Shown here: one piece after another, positions 8,807 to 16,055 of the stretch
Layout of the letters: each line of letters begins with the position of its first letter
How positions within the stretch are numbered: position 1 is the stretch's first letter
DNA from: CAVQBL01 sp963710715
GTDB lineage: Bacteria > Pseudomonadota > Gammaproteobacteria > DSM-16500
Assembly (NCBI GenBank): GCA_963710715.1
Contig: CAVQBL010000007.1
Span: forward strand, 109,817-173,816
Direction: 5' to 3'
Length of the DNA: 64,000 bases
Made by a program: the position numbers and the translations under genes
The notes under the pieces: generated by a model
What the model saw: the letters and a program-made list of their open reading frames with translations, nothing else
Databases searched by the model: none
What the model was told of the DNA's origin: nothing

Positions 8807-9211
8807 ATGCGTAAATCATTATTGATGGTTGCTGCTCTTGTTGCAAGTCTTAGCTTAGCGGGTTGCTCCTCAGGCTTCATGGGAATGACGAGTAATACGA
8901 CAAAAGGTAAGAATACTGTTGATCCGACCGCACCTGTTGGCGGCGATCTTTCAAGATCCATGGATCAATATGATAAAGAAAAACTTTCCCACGCTTTAGA
9001 TAATAAAATTGGTAAACCAACTCAGTGGGTAAATGAAAACACAGGAATACATTATCTGGTAATGCCAACACAAAAACTCGTTCTCAATGGGAATCCTTAT
9101 TGCCGCAAATACAAAGTGATATCTAGCAAAAATGGTTCTCAGCGTGAATTGAATGGAACGGCTTGTGTGTCTGCTGAGGATAGCAGTTGGCAGGTTGTTA
9201 ACCAAGGCTAG
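8807..9211 (+). CDS. outer-membrane-type lipoprotein with surface-antigen-like domain
   Basis: 134 aa with a lipoprotein signal: basic start, hydrophobic core and lipobox LAGC (Cys20). The C-terminal half (TQWVNENTGIHYLVMPTQ, then PYCRKYKVIS, NGTACVSAEDSSWQVV) resembles the 17-kDa surface-antigen/'RT0821-like' domain of proteobacterial lipoproteins, with two cysteines likely paired. Function unknown, cell-envelope location likely. Its TAG stop lies inside the CTAG end of the element at 9208-9384, so the natural C-terminus may have been changed. Confidence 0.75.
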   Translation: MRKSLLMVAALVASLSLAGCSSGFMGMTSNTTKGKNTVDPTAPVGGDLSRSMDQYDKEKLSHALDNKIGKPTQWVNENTGIHYLVMPTQKLVLNGNPYCRKYKVISSKNGSQRELNGTACVSAEDSSWQVVNQG

Positions 9212-9384
9212 GGATCTTGGGGGCATTTCTACTCTGCCGGCCATAAAGCGTTGCCAAAAAATATCAATTTTCCTGCGACCCGCTGCCTACATATTACCAA
9301 CATATGCTCTGTGCGGTTCTCGGGAATTAATATTTTCTTGGCAACGCTTTCTGGCTCGGCAGAGCGAAATGTTAAAGACCCTAG
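9208..9384. mobile_element. 177-bp MITE-like element with about 63-bp inverted arms and CTAG ends
   Basis: The left arm begins CTAGGGATCTTGGGGGCATT and the right arm, reverse-complemented, begins CTAGGGTCTTTAACATTTCG. Both share CTCTGCCG, AAAGCGTTGCCAA and AATATnAATT further in. The outer CTAG on both sides could be a duplicated target. No transposase lies inside. It provides the stop codon of the upstream lipoprotein. Confidence 0.75.
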
Positions 9385-9387
9385 TTA

Positions 9388-9531
9388 TCATTTGCGCTGC
9401 AGAAGCAGCAATCTAATATCCCGATGAATTCTCCACATGAATATCACCATCAATATCGGTATAAGAAATAATATTGCATTTTTTGAATAAACCCATCCTC
9501 CATAACGCTCGAATAAATAATCCACAACCAT
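9388..9531 (-). CDS. 47-aa membrane mini-protein or gene remnant, related to the 172-aa protein at 10453-10971
   Basis: A short ORF starting MVVDYLFERYGGW and ending FMWRIHRDIRLLLLQRK. Its last 27 or so residues are nearly identical to the C-terminal membrane helix and tail of the coiled-coil protein encoded at 10453-10971 (FLIPILMVVFMWRIHRDIRL). There is no clear ribosome site, and the start abuts the palindromic operator at 9531-9548. It may be a truncated duplicate left by recombination, or a genuine small single-pass protein sharing that membrane domain. I favour remnant. Confidence 0.4.
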   Translation of the reverse strand: MVVDYLFERYGGWVYSKNAILFLIPILMVIFMWRIHRDIRLLLLQRK

Positions 9532-9548
9532 GTTGACAATTGTCAACA
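9531..9548. promoter_or_regulatory. 18-bp perfect palindrome, likely operator of the HicA-like/HTH module
   Basis: TGTTGACAATTGTCAACA is a perfect palindrome 38 bp before the toxin ATG. A -35-like TTGTCA (9540-9545) is followed after 17 bp by TATATT, so the palindrome overlaps a good promoter. This is the expected place for autoregulation by the HTH antitoxin. Confidence 0.7.
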
Positions 9549-9585
9549 ATATAAACTATACTTATATTATAAGGACAATATAAAA

Positions 9586-9840
9586 ATGGCACAGAGGAGA
9601 TCCAAACATCCTAACAAAGAAATTGAAGAAGCCATTGCGTATGCGGAAGAACATGGATGGGTATATAAGGGTTCTGGAAAATCCGCTCATGCTTGGGGTA
9701 AATTGCTGTGTCCCCTGCATGCAAGAGAAGGGCATAAAATGTCAATTTGGTCGACACCAAGAAATACATTTAATCATGCTCAACAAATTAAACACTTTGT
9801 GGATAAATGCCAGCATGACGCTACAGGAGACAATGAATGA
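9586..9840 (+). CDS. HicA-like toxin
   Basis: An 84-aa protein of the HicA/YcfA-related type: KHPNKEIEEAIAYAEEHGWVYKGSGKSAHAWGKLLCP, ending SIWSTPRNTFNHAQQIKHFVDKC. HicA toxins are small dsRBD-fold ribonucleases. Here the usual catalytic His is plausible within SAHAWG. It overlaps the downstream antitoxin by 4 nt (ATGA), the normal TA layout, and shares the palindromic promoter. Confidence 0.7.
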   Translation: MAQRRSKHPNKEIEEAIAYAEEHGWVYKGSGKSAHAWGKLLCPLHAREGHKMSIWSTPRNTFNHAQQIKHFVDKCQHDATGDNE

Positions 9841-10385
9841 ATACAAATAAAACGTATCAATTCACACTTGTTTTAAAAAACGTGAATGAAAACACACATG
9901 ATCTTGAAGATAGCTTTTTCGAAGCTGGCTGCGATGATGCGCTTATCAATTTTAAAAATGGTGCAGTCTATTTAGAATTTGACCGTGAAGCTTCTTCTCT
10001 TGAAGAAGCAGTCATATCGGCAATCAAGGATGTGCAATCGAGCTCAATTGAGGCAGAAGTTGCAAGTGTAGCTCCAGAAAATTTTGTAACAGAATCTGAG
10101 ATTGCTAAACGTCTTGAAATATCAAGACAGACTGTCTCTTTATGGATTAAAGGCGAGCGTAGAAAATCATTTCCATTTCCTGTAATGCGTCTTGCTGAAA
10201 AATCACCATTATGGAAATGGGATGAAGTTTGTGTATGGCTTTATGAAAATAAAATTATTACAGATAAAGAGATTCTTGAAAGCGCATTATTTTTTACAAA
10301 TATTAATGCCGCTCTTGAAGAACGTGATAGTCGAGCGAGAGAAAGTCGCCATCACTTGCTAGAGCGTATTTCGATTCATGGATAG
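9837..10385 (+). CDS. HTH antitoxin partner of the HicA-like toxin
   Basis: 182 aa. The N-terminal 70 residues (YQFTLVLKNVNENTHDLEDSFFEAGCDDALINFKNG) form an alpha/beta domain common to these antitoxins. Then comes a clear helix-turn-helix (TESEIAKRLEISRQTVSLWIKGER) and a helical C-terminus (KWDEVCVWLYENK). It likely neutralises the toxin and represses the promoter through the palindrome at 9531-9548. Confidence 0.72.
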   Translation: MNTNKTYQFTLVLKNVNENTHDLEDSFFEAGCDDALINFKNGAVYLEFDREASSLEEAVISAIKDVQSSSIEAEVASVAPENFVTESEIAKRLEISRQTVSLWIKGERRKSFPFPVMRLAEKSPLWKWDEVCVWLYENKIITDKEILESALFFTNINAALEERDSRARESRHHLLERISIHG

Positions 10386-10452
10386 TGACATGTGTGCGTT
10401 TTGTCCAACACGGGACACGTGGGTCTGCCCCTACACTAATGATGGCTCGTTA

Positions 10453-10971
10453 TTACTTACGCAGTAGCAATAATCTAATATCCCGGTGAATTCTCCACAT
10501 GAATACCACCATCAATATCGGTATCAGAAATAAAGTTATAACGATAACAAAGATGGCCATATTCATGGCAAGCGGGCTAATGCTTAGCTGACTCAACAAT
10601 TGTGTTGATTGCTGAATTGCTTCACCATTTTTTCTAATCGCTAATGAACTTGCCTCAATCGCAGCTATGTTACCTTGAATCGCTGCTGTACTGCGACTGA
10701 TAATATCTGCATTGGCTTTGATAGCTTGATTTGTTTGCTGAATGAGATCCCGGTTTTTAGCAACCATATCGTTACTGCTTTCTACCGCTTCTTTGTTAGC
10801 TGCAATGACTTTTGTGCTTGACTCCACGACGAGGCGATTTTTTTCGATCGCTGCCGTGCCTTGTTGAACATCATGTATTAAATTGCAACTTGCGATGATC
10901 AATACGCCGATAGAAATTATTGCAATAAGCATTAATTTTATGAATGAGGTATTTACTTTGTCTAGGAGCAT
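10453..10971 (-). CDS. membrane protein with coiled-coil repeats between two helices
   Basis: 172 aa. A transmembrane helix at about residues 12-30 (MLIAIISIGVLIIASCNLI) is followed by a long Ala/Asn/Ile-rich stalk with repeats spaced by about 14 residues (AIEKNRLVVESS, VIAANKEAVESS, MVAKNRDLIQQT, AIKANADIISRS, AIQGNIAAIEAS, AIRKNGEAIQQS). A second helix (FVIVITLFLIPILMVVFMW) and a basic tail (RIHRDIRLLLLRK) end the protein. The stalk resembles the signalling or spacer coiled coils of chemoreceptor-like proteins, but no signalling tip is seen. Function unknown. A truncated copy of its 3' end lies at 9388-9531. Confidence 0.65.
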   Translation of the reverse strand: MLLDKVNTSFIKLMLIAIISIGVLIIASCNLIHDVQQGTAAIEKNRLVVESSTKVIAANKEAVESSNDMVAKNRDLIQQTNQAIKANADIISRSTAAIQGNIAAIEASSLAIRKNGEAIQQSTQLLSQLSISPLAMNMAIFVIVITLFLIPILMVVFMWRIHRDIRLLLLRK

Positions 10972-11013
10972 TTCCGTATTTTCCTATAAAATTCTAATAA
11001 TAAACCTAATTAT

Positions 11014-11106
11014 ATAAAAAGAACTCGTCATTGCGAGCCTCACGCCTTAGCTTTATGTGAGGCGTGGCAATCCAGAATGGTGATAAATGACGGCGTGAAT
11101 AGTTAC
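11014..11106. repeat. MITE-like element, copy 3 (one end missing)
   Basis: Contains AAAAAGAACTCGTCATTGCG, CACGCCTTAG, GGCGTGGCAATCCAGAATGG and GACGGCGTGAATAGTTAC. It lacks the GTAACTATTC end on its left side, where AAATTCTAATAATAAA replaces it. A near copy, AAATTCTAATGATAAA, follows the right end, so insertion or rearrangement duplicated flanking DNA. Confidence 0.7.
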
Positions 11107-11181
11107 TAAAATTCTAATGATAAAATTGCATTTTATCATATTTTGAATATTCCTATCCGTAGGATGATATGTCTAGTTGGC

Positions 11182-11871
11182 TTAATTATGCGCTAGCAGC
11201 GGCGATTGTCGTCCGCTTCTGCTTTCCAGGTCAACAAGCTCATGCTCGTTTTGATTCTGTTGTTTTGGAATTACAGCTTGTGCTGCCTCGTCTACAGTAG
11301 AAGCCTGTTTGAAAATTCCCTTAGCCCGACCTTTCAACCATCCAAAAAGACCGAATGCCGACGAGACACCGCTGCCTAAACCATAATAACCATAATATGT
11401 TGGTTCCGAGGGGTTATCTTCGGAGCGATATAGCTCTGCTACAAAGGTTGCGAAAAGTCCTACTCCCATGAGCATCAATACAAATCCAAAACCCCGCAAG
11501 TTATTGTTTGGCTGACCACCTAATGGGTCATTTTTAATAAGTTTACGGAATTTATTTCGAGTTTCATTGTTAGGTGACTCTAGTAACGTAAGAGCAGCTG
11601 TTAAAACGTTCGTATAAAATGCAATATTAAATCTTGGATTATTATCATTTTTCTTTTTCTCAATACACTCGGCGAGCCCCTTTACTTCATCTGCAAATGT
11701 TTCCCAGTTTTTATTGGGGTTAGTCTTTTCCTCACCAAGAGAAAGCGCGCGAGTGATTAAATTTGAGCTCGCTGTTTGATAGGCCACTTCGGTCTCGTCT
11801 TGTTTGTTATCGCCTGACGGTAAAGTATTGGAGGAACGCGCTTGCTCGTTTGCTTTCGTTCTAATGTTCAT
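11182..11871 (-). CDS. hypothetical membrane protein, 229 aa
   Basis: Not recognised. The N-terminal 120 residues are polar and helical. Two adjacent hydrophobic segments follow (LRGFGFVLMLMGVGLFATFVAEL and YYGYYGLGSGVSSAFGLFGWL), then a basic turn (KGRAKGIFKQ) and a polar C-terminal tail (NEHELVDLESRSGRQSPLLA). Strong ribosome site (AGAGGTGAT before ATG). The hairpin-like membrane insertion with cytosolic tails is common in effectors of intracellular bacteria, but this is only an analogy. Confidence 0.55.
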   Translation of the reverse strand: MNIRTKANEQARSSNTLPSGDNKQDETEVAYQTASSNLITRALSLGEEKTNPNKNWETFADEVKGLAECIEKKKNDNNPRFNIAFYTNVLTAALTLLESPNNETRNKFRKLIKNDPLGGQPNNNLRGFGFVLMLMGVGLFATFVAELYRSEDNPSEPTYYGYYGLGSGVSSAFGLFGWLKGRAKGIFKQASTVDEAAQAVIPKQQNQNEHELVDLESRSGRQSPLLAHN

Positions 11872-11970
11872 AAGATCACCTCTTTCATATAAAATTTAAC
11901 AAATAGTAATCAAAAATAGTTAAAGTTGCAAATATTTTATTCATTTCAACTATTGATCATTAAAAGAGCA

Positions 11971-12025
11971 GTAACTATTCACGATTCTTAAAAAGAACTC
12001 ATCATTGCGAGCCTCACGCCTTAGC
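11971..12025. repeat. MITE-like element, copy 4 (truncated)
   Basis: GTAACTATTCACGATTCTTA, AAAAGAACTC, ATCATTGCGAGCCTCACGCC and TTAGC match the left half of the family. The copy then stops at the operator palindromes of the BlaI-type gene. Confidence 0.7.
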
Positions 12026-12027
12026 TA

Positions 12028-12069
12028 TCAACTAAAATATTAGTTGACATCAACTAAATTATTAGTTAA
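12028..12069. promoter_or_regulatory. two operator-like palindromes before blaI-type gene
   Basis: TCAACTAAAATATTAGTTGA (12028-12047) and TCAACTAAATTATTAGTTAA (12050-12069) are near-identical 20-bp palindromes 2 bp apart. A TTGACA (12044-12049) lies between them and could be the -35 element. Paired dyads ahead of BlaI/MecI-family genes are the usual autoregulatory operators. Confidence 0.75.
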
Positions 12070-12103
12070 CGTCTTAAACATTCTTTTACTTTATAGGTAC
12101 GCC

Positions 12104-12490
12104 ATGTCAGTAAAATATAACTTAACACCAGTTGAACTCGAACTGATGGAAATTCTGTGGAAAATAGACCAGGGCACGGTGCGTGATGTCATGGCGCATC
12201 TTTCTAAGAGCCGAAAACTTGCCTACACATCTGTGTCAACTATCTTAAGAATATTACAACAAAAGAAAATCTTAATCGCTAAAAAAATGGGGCGACAACA
12301 TATTTATTTGCCTGCTTTAAGCAAAAAAATCTTTGCGATGCATTCAGTTAAAAAAATGGTAAACCAAATTTTTTCAGGAAATTCTGTGGAATTAGTAGCC
12401 TATTTAATGGATAAAAATAATCTCTCTATGGATGAACTAATAGCTATCCAAAGGCTTTTGGATGCAAAGAAAAAGGAGATTGAATCGTGA
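12104..12490 (+). CDS. BlaI/MecI/CopY-family transcriptional repressor
   Basis: 128 aa from the ATG at 12104: LTPVELELMEILWKIDQGTVRDVMAHL is the standard BlaI winged-helix start, followed by AYTSVSTILRILQQKKILIAKKMGRQHIY (recognition helix and wing) and a C-terminal dimer domain. An upstream in-frame ATG at 12044 would lie in the operator, so I reject it. These repressors are normally inactivated by a BlaR1/MecR1 (M56) membrane protease. Here only a stub of a following ORF remains (12487-12597). Confidence 0.85.
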   Translation: MSVKYNLTPVELELMEILWKIDQGTVRDVMAHLSKSRKLAYTSVSTILRILQQKKILIAKKMGRQHIYLPALSKKIFAMHSVKKMVNQIFSGNSVELVAYLMDKNNLSMDELIAIQRLLDAKKKEIES

Positions 12491-12597
12491 TACATTCTCT
12501 CATTAATTTGCATTTTCTAGTCTTGAACTTTGCGTTCCCTCCACTCCAACGCGTTTTGTTGGAGGGGAGGAGGGTCAGGGGAGGGGAGGCTATATAA
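12487..12597 (+). pseudogene. 36-codon stub overlapping blaI, possible remnant of a BlaR1/M56 protease gene
   Basis: GTG overlaps the blaI stop as GTGA. The first residues (IHSLINLHFLVLNF) resemble the opening of a membrane segment, after which the frame runs into a GC-rich palindromic repeat and stops. Position and overlap are those of blaR1/mecR1 genes. The stub is too short to prove homology. Confidence 0.35.
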
Positions 12598-12705
12598 CCT
12601 CCTCTCCCGTCTCAGCATCATTGAAAAGCATGATGCTGAGCCACCCTCTCTTCCACGAAGAGCGTGGAGGAGAGGGGAAAAGGAAGAAAATCTCTTTTTA
12701 CGTTT
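12535..12705. repeat. GC-rich palindromic repeat cluster
   Basis: Contains CTCAGCATCAT and ATGATGCTGAG as a perfect 11-bp hairpin. It also holds opposed purine- and pyrimidine-rich blocks (GGAGGGGAGG against CCTCCTCTCCC, and CCCTCTCTTCCACG against CGTGGAGGAGAGG). It is much richer in GC than its surroundings and is probably a foreign, dispersed repeat inserted after blaI. Confidence 0.6.
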
Positions 12706-12749
12706 AGGCTAGTCTAGGATAAAATGCCAGTTTTATTGAGAGGATTTCA

Positions 12750-13490
12750 ATGGGCAAGCTGATGGAGTTAGTCAATGAGCAATTTAGAAGCGATGCCGTT
12801 ACTACATCCATTCAGAAGGAGTCTTTTTATATAAGGCTTATAAAAAAATCTTTTTATTTATTTTGCCATATTATATTTAAATTTTATTGTCCATTAAAAA
12901 TTAAAGGTAAAGAATTTCTTCCGCACACACCTTTTATTTTATGTAGCAATCATTGTAGTCACATGGACAGTGTTGTATTGATTCTATCATCCGGTCTTTC
13001 TTATTCTTCTTTTGGCATGATTGCAGCTAAAGATTATTTTTTTGAACAAGCAAAAAATAAAGGTTTTAGCAAAATTTTAGACTTAATTCCAATTAGCAGA
13101 AAATGCACTAAAAAATCGCTCATAGAAGATTTAGCTGCTTGCAAATCTTTTATTAGCAATGGCGAGCGCAATTTAATTATATTTCCAGAAGGGACGCGTT
13201 CCCTCACAGGTATCATGGGGGACTTTAAGCGCGGTATTGCTATGATCGCGATAGAATTAGGTATTTCTATTGTGCCTGTTTACATAAAAGGAACGCATCG
13301 TGCCCTGCCAAAAGGTAGCTTTTTTCCCAAACCGGGCCGTATTCAAGTTTTGATTGACAAGCCTATTGATACCTCACAATATAAAGCCTCAATAGAATCT
13401 AAAGAAGGTTATTTGAATTATCGTAAGCTAACAAAACAACTCGAAAAAAGTATTTTAATGCTTAAGGAACAGCATGATACAAGCCAGTGA
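12750..13490 (+). CDS. 1-acylglycerol-3-phosphate-type acyltransferase (PlsC/GNPAT-like), first gene of ether-lipid-like operon
   Basis: The 246-aa membrane-associated acyltransferase has the block I motif NHCSHMD (NHx4D form), block III FPEGTRS and the block IV-like VPVYIKGTHRALP. These enzymes transfer acyl chains to glycerol-3-phosphate, lysophosphatidate or dihydroxyacetone phosphate. In this operon the likely substrate is DHAP or the later alkyl-glycerophosphate. The gene overlaps the alkyl-DHAP-synthase-like gene by 17 nt. GAGAGG precedes the ATG. Confidence 0.85.
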   Translation: MGKLMELVNEQFRSDAVTTSIQKESFYIRLIKKSFYLFCHIIFKFYCPLKIKGKEFLPHTPFILCSNHCSHMDSVVLILSSGLSYSSFGMIAAKDYFFEQAKNKGFSKILDLIPISRKCTKKSLIEDLAACKSFISNGERNLIIFPEGTRSLTGIMGDFKRGIAMIAIELGISIVPVYIKGTHRALPKGSFFPKPGRIQVLIDKPIDTSQYKASIESKEGYLNYRKLTKQLEKSILMLKEQHDTSQ

Positions 13491-15201
13491 AAGTTCTCAC
13501 ATGAAGTGGAATGGGTGGGGTGATCCGAATAAACAGTTTGATATTACAGATAAGCCAGAGCTTTGGCCTTATATTGTGAAAGTCACTGGGATTGCACCGC
13601 AGCAATCTCCAAAGCCACCCGTGGATCTTGATTTAATCACATTACCTTCACAACGGATTCATCCAGAAGCTCTTGCTGAAATTCAAAATGTACTTCATCC
13701 AAATCAAATTGCTTTGGATGATTTTCAACGCCTTATACATTGTTATGGAAAAAGTTTTCGTGATTTATGGCGCATGCGTAATGGCTTGATAACAGATGCT
13801 CCGGATTGCGTTTGCTATCCGCAAAATGAAAACGAAGTGAAATTAATTATAGCGATTGCGGTTAAACACAATATTGTTGTTATTCCATTTGGAGGCGGCT
13901 CTAACATTGTAGGTGGTGTTGAAGTGCGTCAGCGAAAAAATCGCATGGCCATTTCACTGGATCTTTCCAGAATGAACAAAGTGCTTTCGGTGGATGCGGA
14001 ATCTCTTACAGCACGTGTGCAAGCTGGAACAATGGGACCGATGTTAGAAAAGCAATTAAATGCGTTGGGTGTCACATTGGGTCATTTTCCAGATTCGTTT
14101 GAGCATTCTTCAATTGGTGGTTGGGTTGCAACTCGCTCAGCAGGTATGCAAAGCGATAAGTATGGAAAAATCGAAGATATGGTGGTGTCGTTACGTATGG
14201 TTACACCACAAGGTATATTAGTAACAAGCACGGTACCAAAAGCATCGAATGGCTTAGATGTTAATCATTTCTGTATAGGCAGTGAAGGGACATTAGGTGT
14301 GATTACTGAGCTCACTATGCGAGTTCATCCACTGCCAGAGTACAAGTCTTATTATGGTTATTTATTTCCTGATTTTGAAAGCGGCGTAGAAGCTGTTTAT
14401 GAATGTGTTCGAAACAATTGTTCTCCACTCATCACACGATTAAATGATCCTGATAAAACCGCGCTTTCATTTGCTTATAAAACCAAAGACAATTTTTTAA
14501 ATTCTTTATTAAGTAAAGTAGTTAAAAATTATCTGAAATATATTAAAAAATTTGATTTTAATAAAGCGTGTTTGCTATTAACTGCTTTTGAAGGCAATAA
14601 ACAAGATTTTAATCAACAAAAGAAAAAAGCTGAGGCTATTTATCGAAAATTCGGAGCATTTAATCTAGGCAGTAAACCAGGACGTGCATTTGAAAAAGGA
14701 AAATATGATTTTCCTTATCTTAGAGATTTTGCGATGGATTATGGTATTGCAGCGGATGTGAGTGAAACCGCAACGGTATGGAGTAATTTACTGCCTATGT
14801 ATCATAAAGTTCGCCTTGCAATTACCAATGCTATTGAATCCACAGGCAGTAAACCTTGGTGTGGTTGTCACATTAGTCATACTTATCATACTGGTGCTAG
14901 TTTATATTTTACTTTTGCGTTTCAACAAAATTCGGGCGTTGAACAATATTTACATGTTAAAAAAGCAGCAGAAGACGCTTTTCTTGATAATGGCGGTTGT
15001 GTTTCACACCACCATGCCGTTGGTTTTGAACATCTTCCTTGGGTAATGGCTGATGTTTCTCCAGTAGGAATGATTGGCGTAGAAGGAATCAAAAATGCAT
15101 ATGATCCGCAGAAGATTATGAATCCAGGGAAATTAATTCCGGATAAAGAGAATTCGTTGCGTAATGATTTTTGTCTTGAGGATAGCGAGAGTGTTCTTTG
15201 A
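13474..15201 (+). CDS. alkyldihydroxyacetonephosphate synthase-like FAD enzyme
   Basis: 575 aa. KWNGWGDP at the start, the FAD-binding PP-loop (PFGGGSNIVGG, about residue 138), GHFPDSFEHSSIGGWVATRSAGMQS and SEGTLGVITELTMRVHP are shared by VAO-type FAD enzymes and specifically by alkyl-DHAP synthase (AGPS). The catalytic-looking HHH triplet (CVSHHHAVG, residues 512-514) and the ending DPQKIMNPGKL also fit AGPS. AGPS swaps the acyl chain of acyl-DHAP for a fatty alcohol and so makes the ether bond of ether lipids. D-lactate-dehydrogenase-type oxidases are the alternative, but the N-terminal WNGWG and HHH favour AGPS. Confidence 0.85.
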   Translation: MIQASESSHMKWNGWGDPNKQFDITDKPELWPYIVKVTGIAPQQSPKPPVDLDLITLPSQRIHPEALAEIQNVLHPNQIALDDFQRLIHCYGKSFRDLWRMRNGLITDAPDCVCYPQNENEVKLIIAIAVKHNIVVIPFGGGSNIVGGVEVRQRKNRMAISLDLSRMNKVLSVDAESLTARVQAGTMGPMLEKQLNALGVTLGHFPDSFEHSSIGGWVATRSAGMQSDKYGKIEDMVVSLRMVTPQGILVTSTVPKASNGLDVNHFCIGSEGTLGVITELTMRVHPLPEYKSYYGYLFPDFESGVEAVYECVRNNCSPLITRLNDPDKTALSFAYKTKDNFLNSLLSKVVKNYLKYIKKFDFNKACLLLTAFEGNKQDFNQQKKKAEAIYRKFGAFNLGSKPGRAFEKGKYDFPYLRDFAMDYGIAADVSETATVWSNLLPMYHKVRLAITNAIESTGSKPWCGCHISHTYHTGASLYFTFAFQQNSGVEQYLHVKKAAEDAFLDNGGCVSHHHAVGFEHLPWVMADVSPVGMIGVEGIKNAYDPQKIMNPGKLIPDKENSLRNDFCLEDSESVL

Positions 15202-16021
15202 AAAAACAATTTTTATTACCGGCGCTTCTTCTGGATTAGGTAGAGCACTTGCTATTAGTCTTAGCCAGCAACAAGTTTCTCTAGTATTAATGGCTAGAAA
15301 TCTAACGGAATTGCAAGAAACTAAAAATCGTTGTTCCTCTGCATCGCGAGTCATTATTGTACCGGGCGATGTGACCGTTCAAGAAGATTGCCAGAAAGCG
15401 ATTAATAAATGCATTGAGTGTTTTGGTAAATTAGATTATTTAATTTTAAATGCGGGCGTAAGTATGTGGTCCAGTTTTGAAAATTTAATGGATGCATCGA
15501 TTTTGAAAAAACTGATGGATGTGAATTATTTTGGCATGGTGAATTGTGTTTATCCTGCAATATCCTATTTAAAACAGTCCAAAGGCATGATTATCGCTAT
15601 CTCTTCTCTTCAAGGAAAATTAGCTGTTCCTTATCACAGTGGTTATGCAGCATCTAAATTTGCTGTGCAAGGATTCTTTGAAGTATTACGCGCAGAATTC
15701 CAACGCGCAATTGATATATTGATTGTGTCACCCGCTTGGATAAAAGACACCCAGCTTAAAAAAAATGCTTACAGTAATCAAAAAGAAATTAATGGCAACA
15801 GTTTAGCAAAACAAAAAAATAAAGCGTTATCTCTTTCGTATTGCGTGAAACATATTTTGAAAGCCATGCACAAACGCAAACAGCAACTCATTCTTCCAGC
15901 GCGCTATCGTTTGTTGTTTTGGCTACAAATGATAAGTCCAAGACTATTAAATTTTTTAATTAAAAAAATAGTTAATCTAGATTCGGCAGTTAAACCCGTA
16001 GCCTCTCGCAGTAGGGTTTAA
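15191..16021 (+). CDS. short-chain dehydrogenase/reductase, possible alkyl/acyl-DHAP reductase
   Basis: 276 aa from GTG at 15191, chosen because GAGG lies 9 nt upstream; this start overlaps the previous gene by 11 nt. The cofactor site TGASSGLGRALA, LNAGVSMW (NAG motif) and YAASKFA (YxxxK) with the preceding catalytic Ser (ISSLQGKL) are classical. The C-terminal part has DHRS7-like features and a hydrophobic end (YRLLFWLQMISPRLLNFLI). In peroxisomal ether-lipid synthesis a DHRS7B-type SDR reduces the keto group of alkyl-DHAP, and the operon suggests the same role here. Confidence 0.82.
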   Translation: MFFEKTIFITGASSGLGRALAISLSQQQVSLVLMARNLTELQETKNRCSSASRVIIVPGDVTVQEDCQKAINKCIECFGKLDYLILNAGVSMWSSFENLMDASILKKLMDVNYFGMVNCVYPAISYLKQSKGMIIAISSLQGKLAVPYHSGYAASKFAVQGFFEVLRAEFQRAIDILIVSPAWIKDTQLKKNAYSNQKEINGNSLAKQKNKALSLSYCVKHILKAMHKRKQQLILPARYRLLFWLQMISPRLLNFLIKKIVNLDSAVKPVASRSRV

Positions 16022-16055
16022 CTGCTGAATTTAGGTTTACGTAAGGAAAAGAGGT

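Noticed and set aside
12530..12712. ORF in the GC-rich repeat after blaI
   Set aside because: The frame is open only because of the repeat's composition; Gly/Arg-rich nonsense with no start signal.
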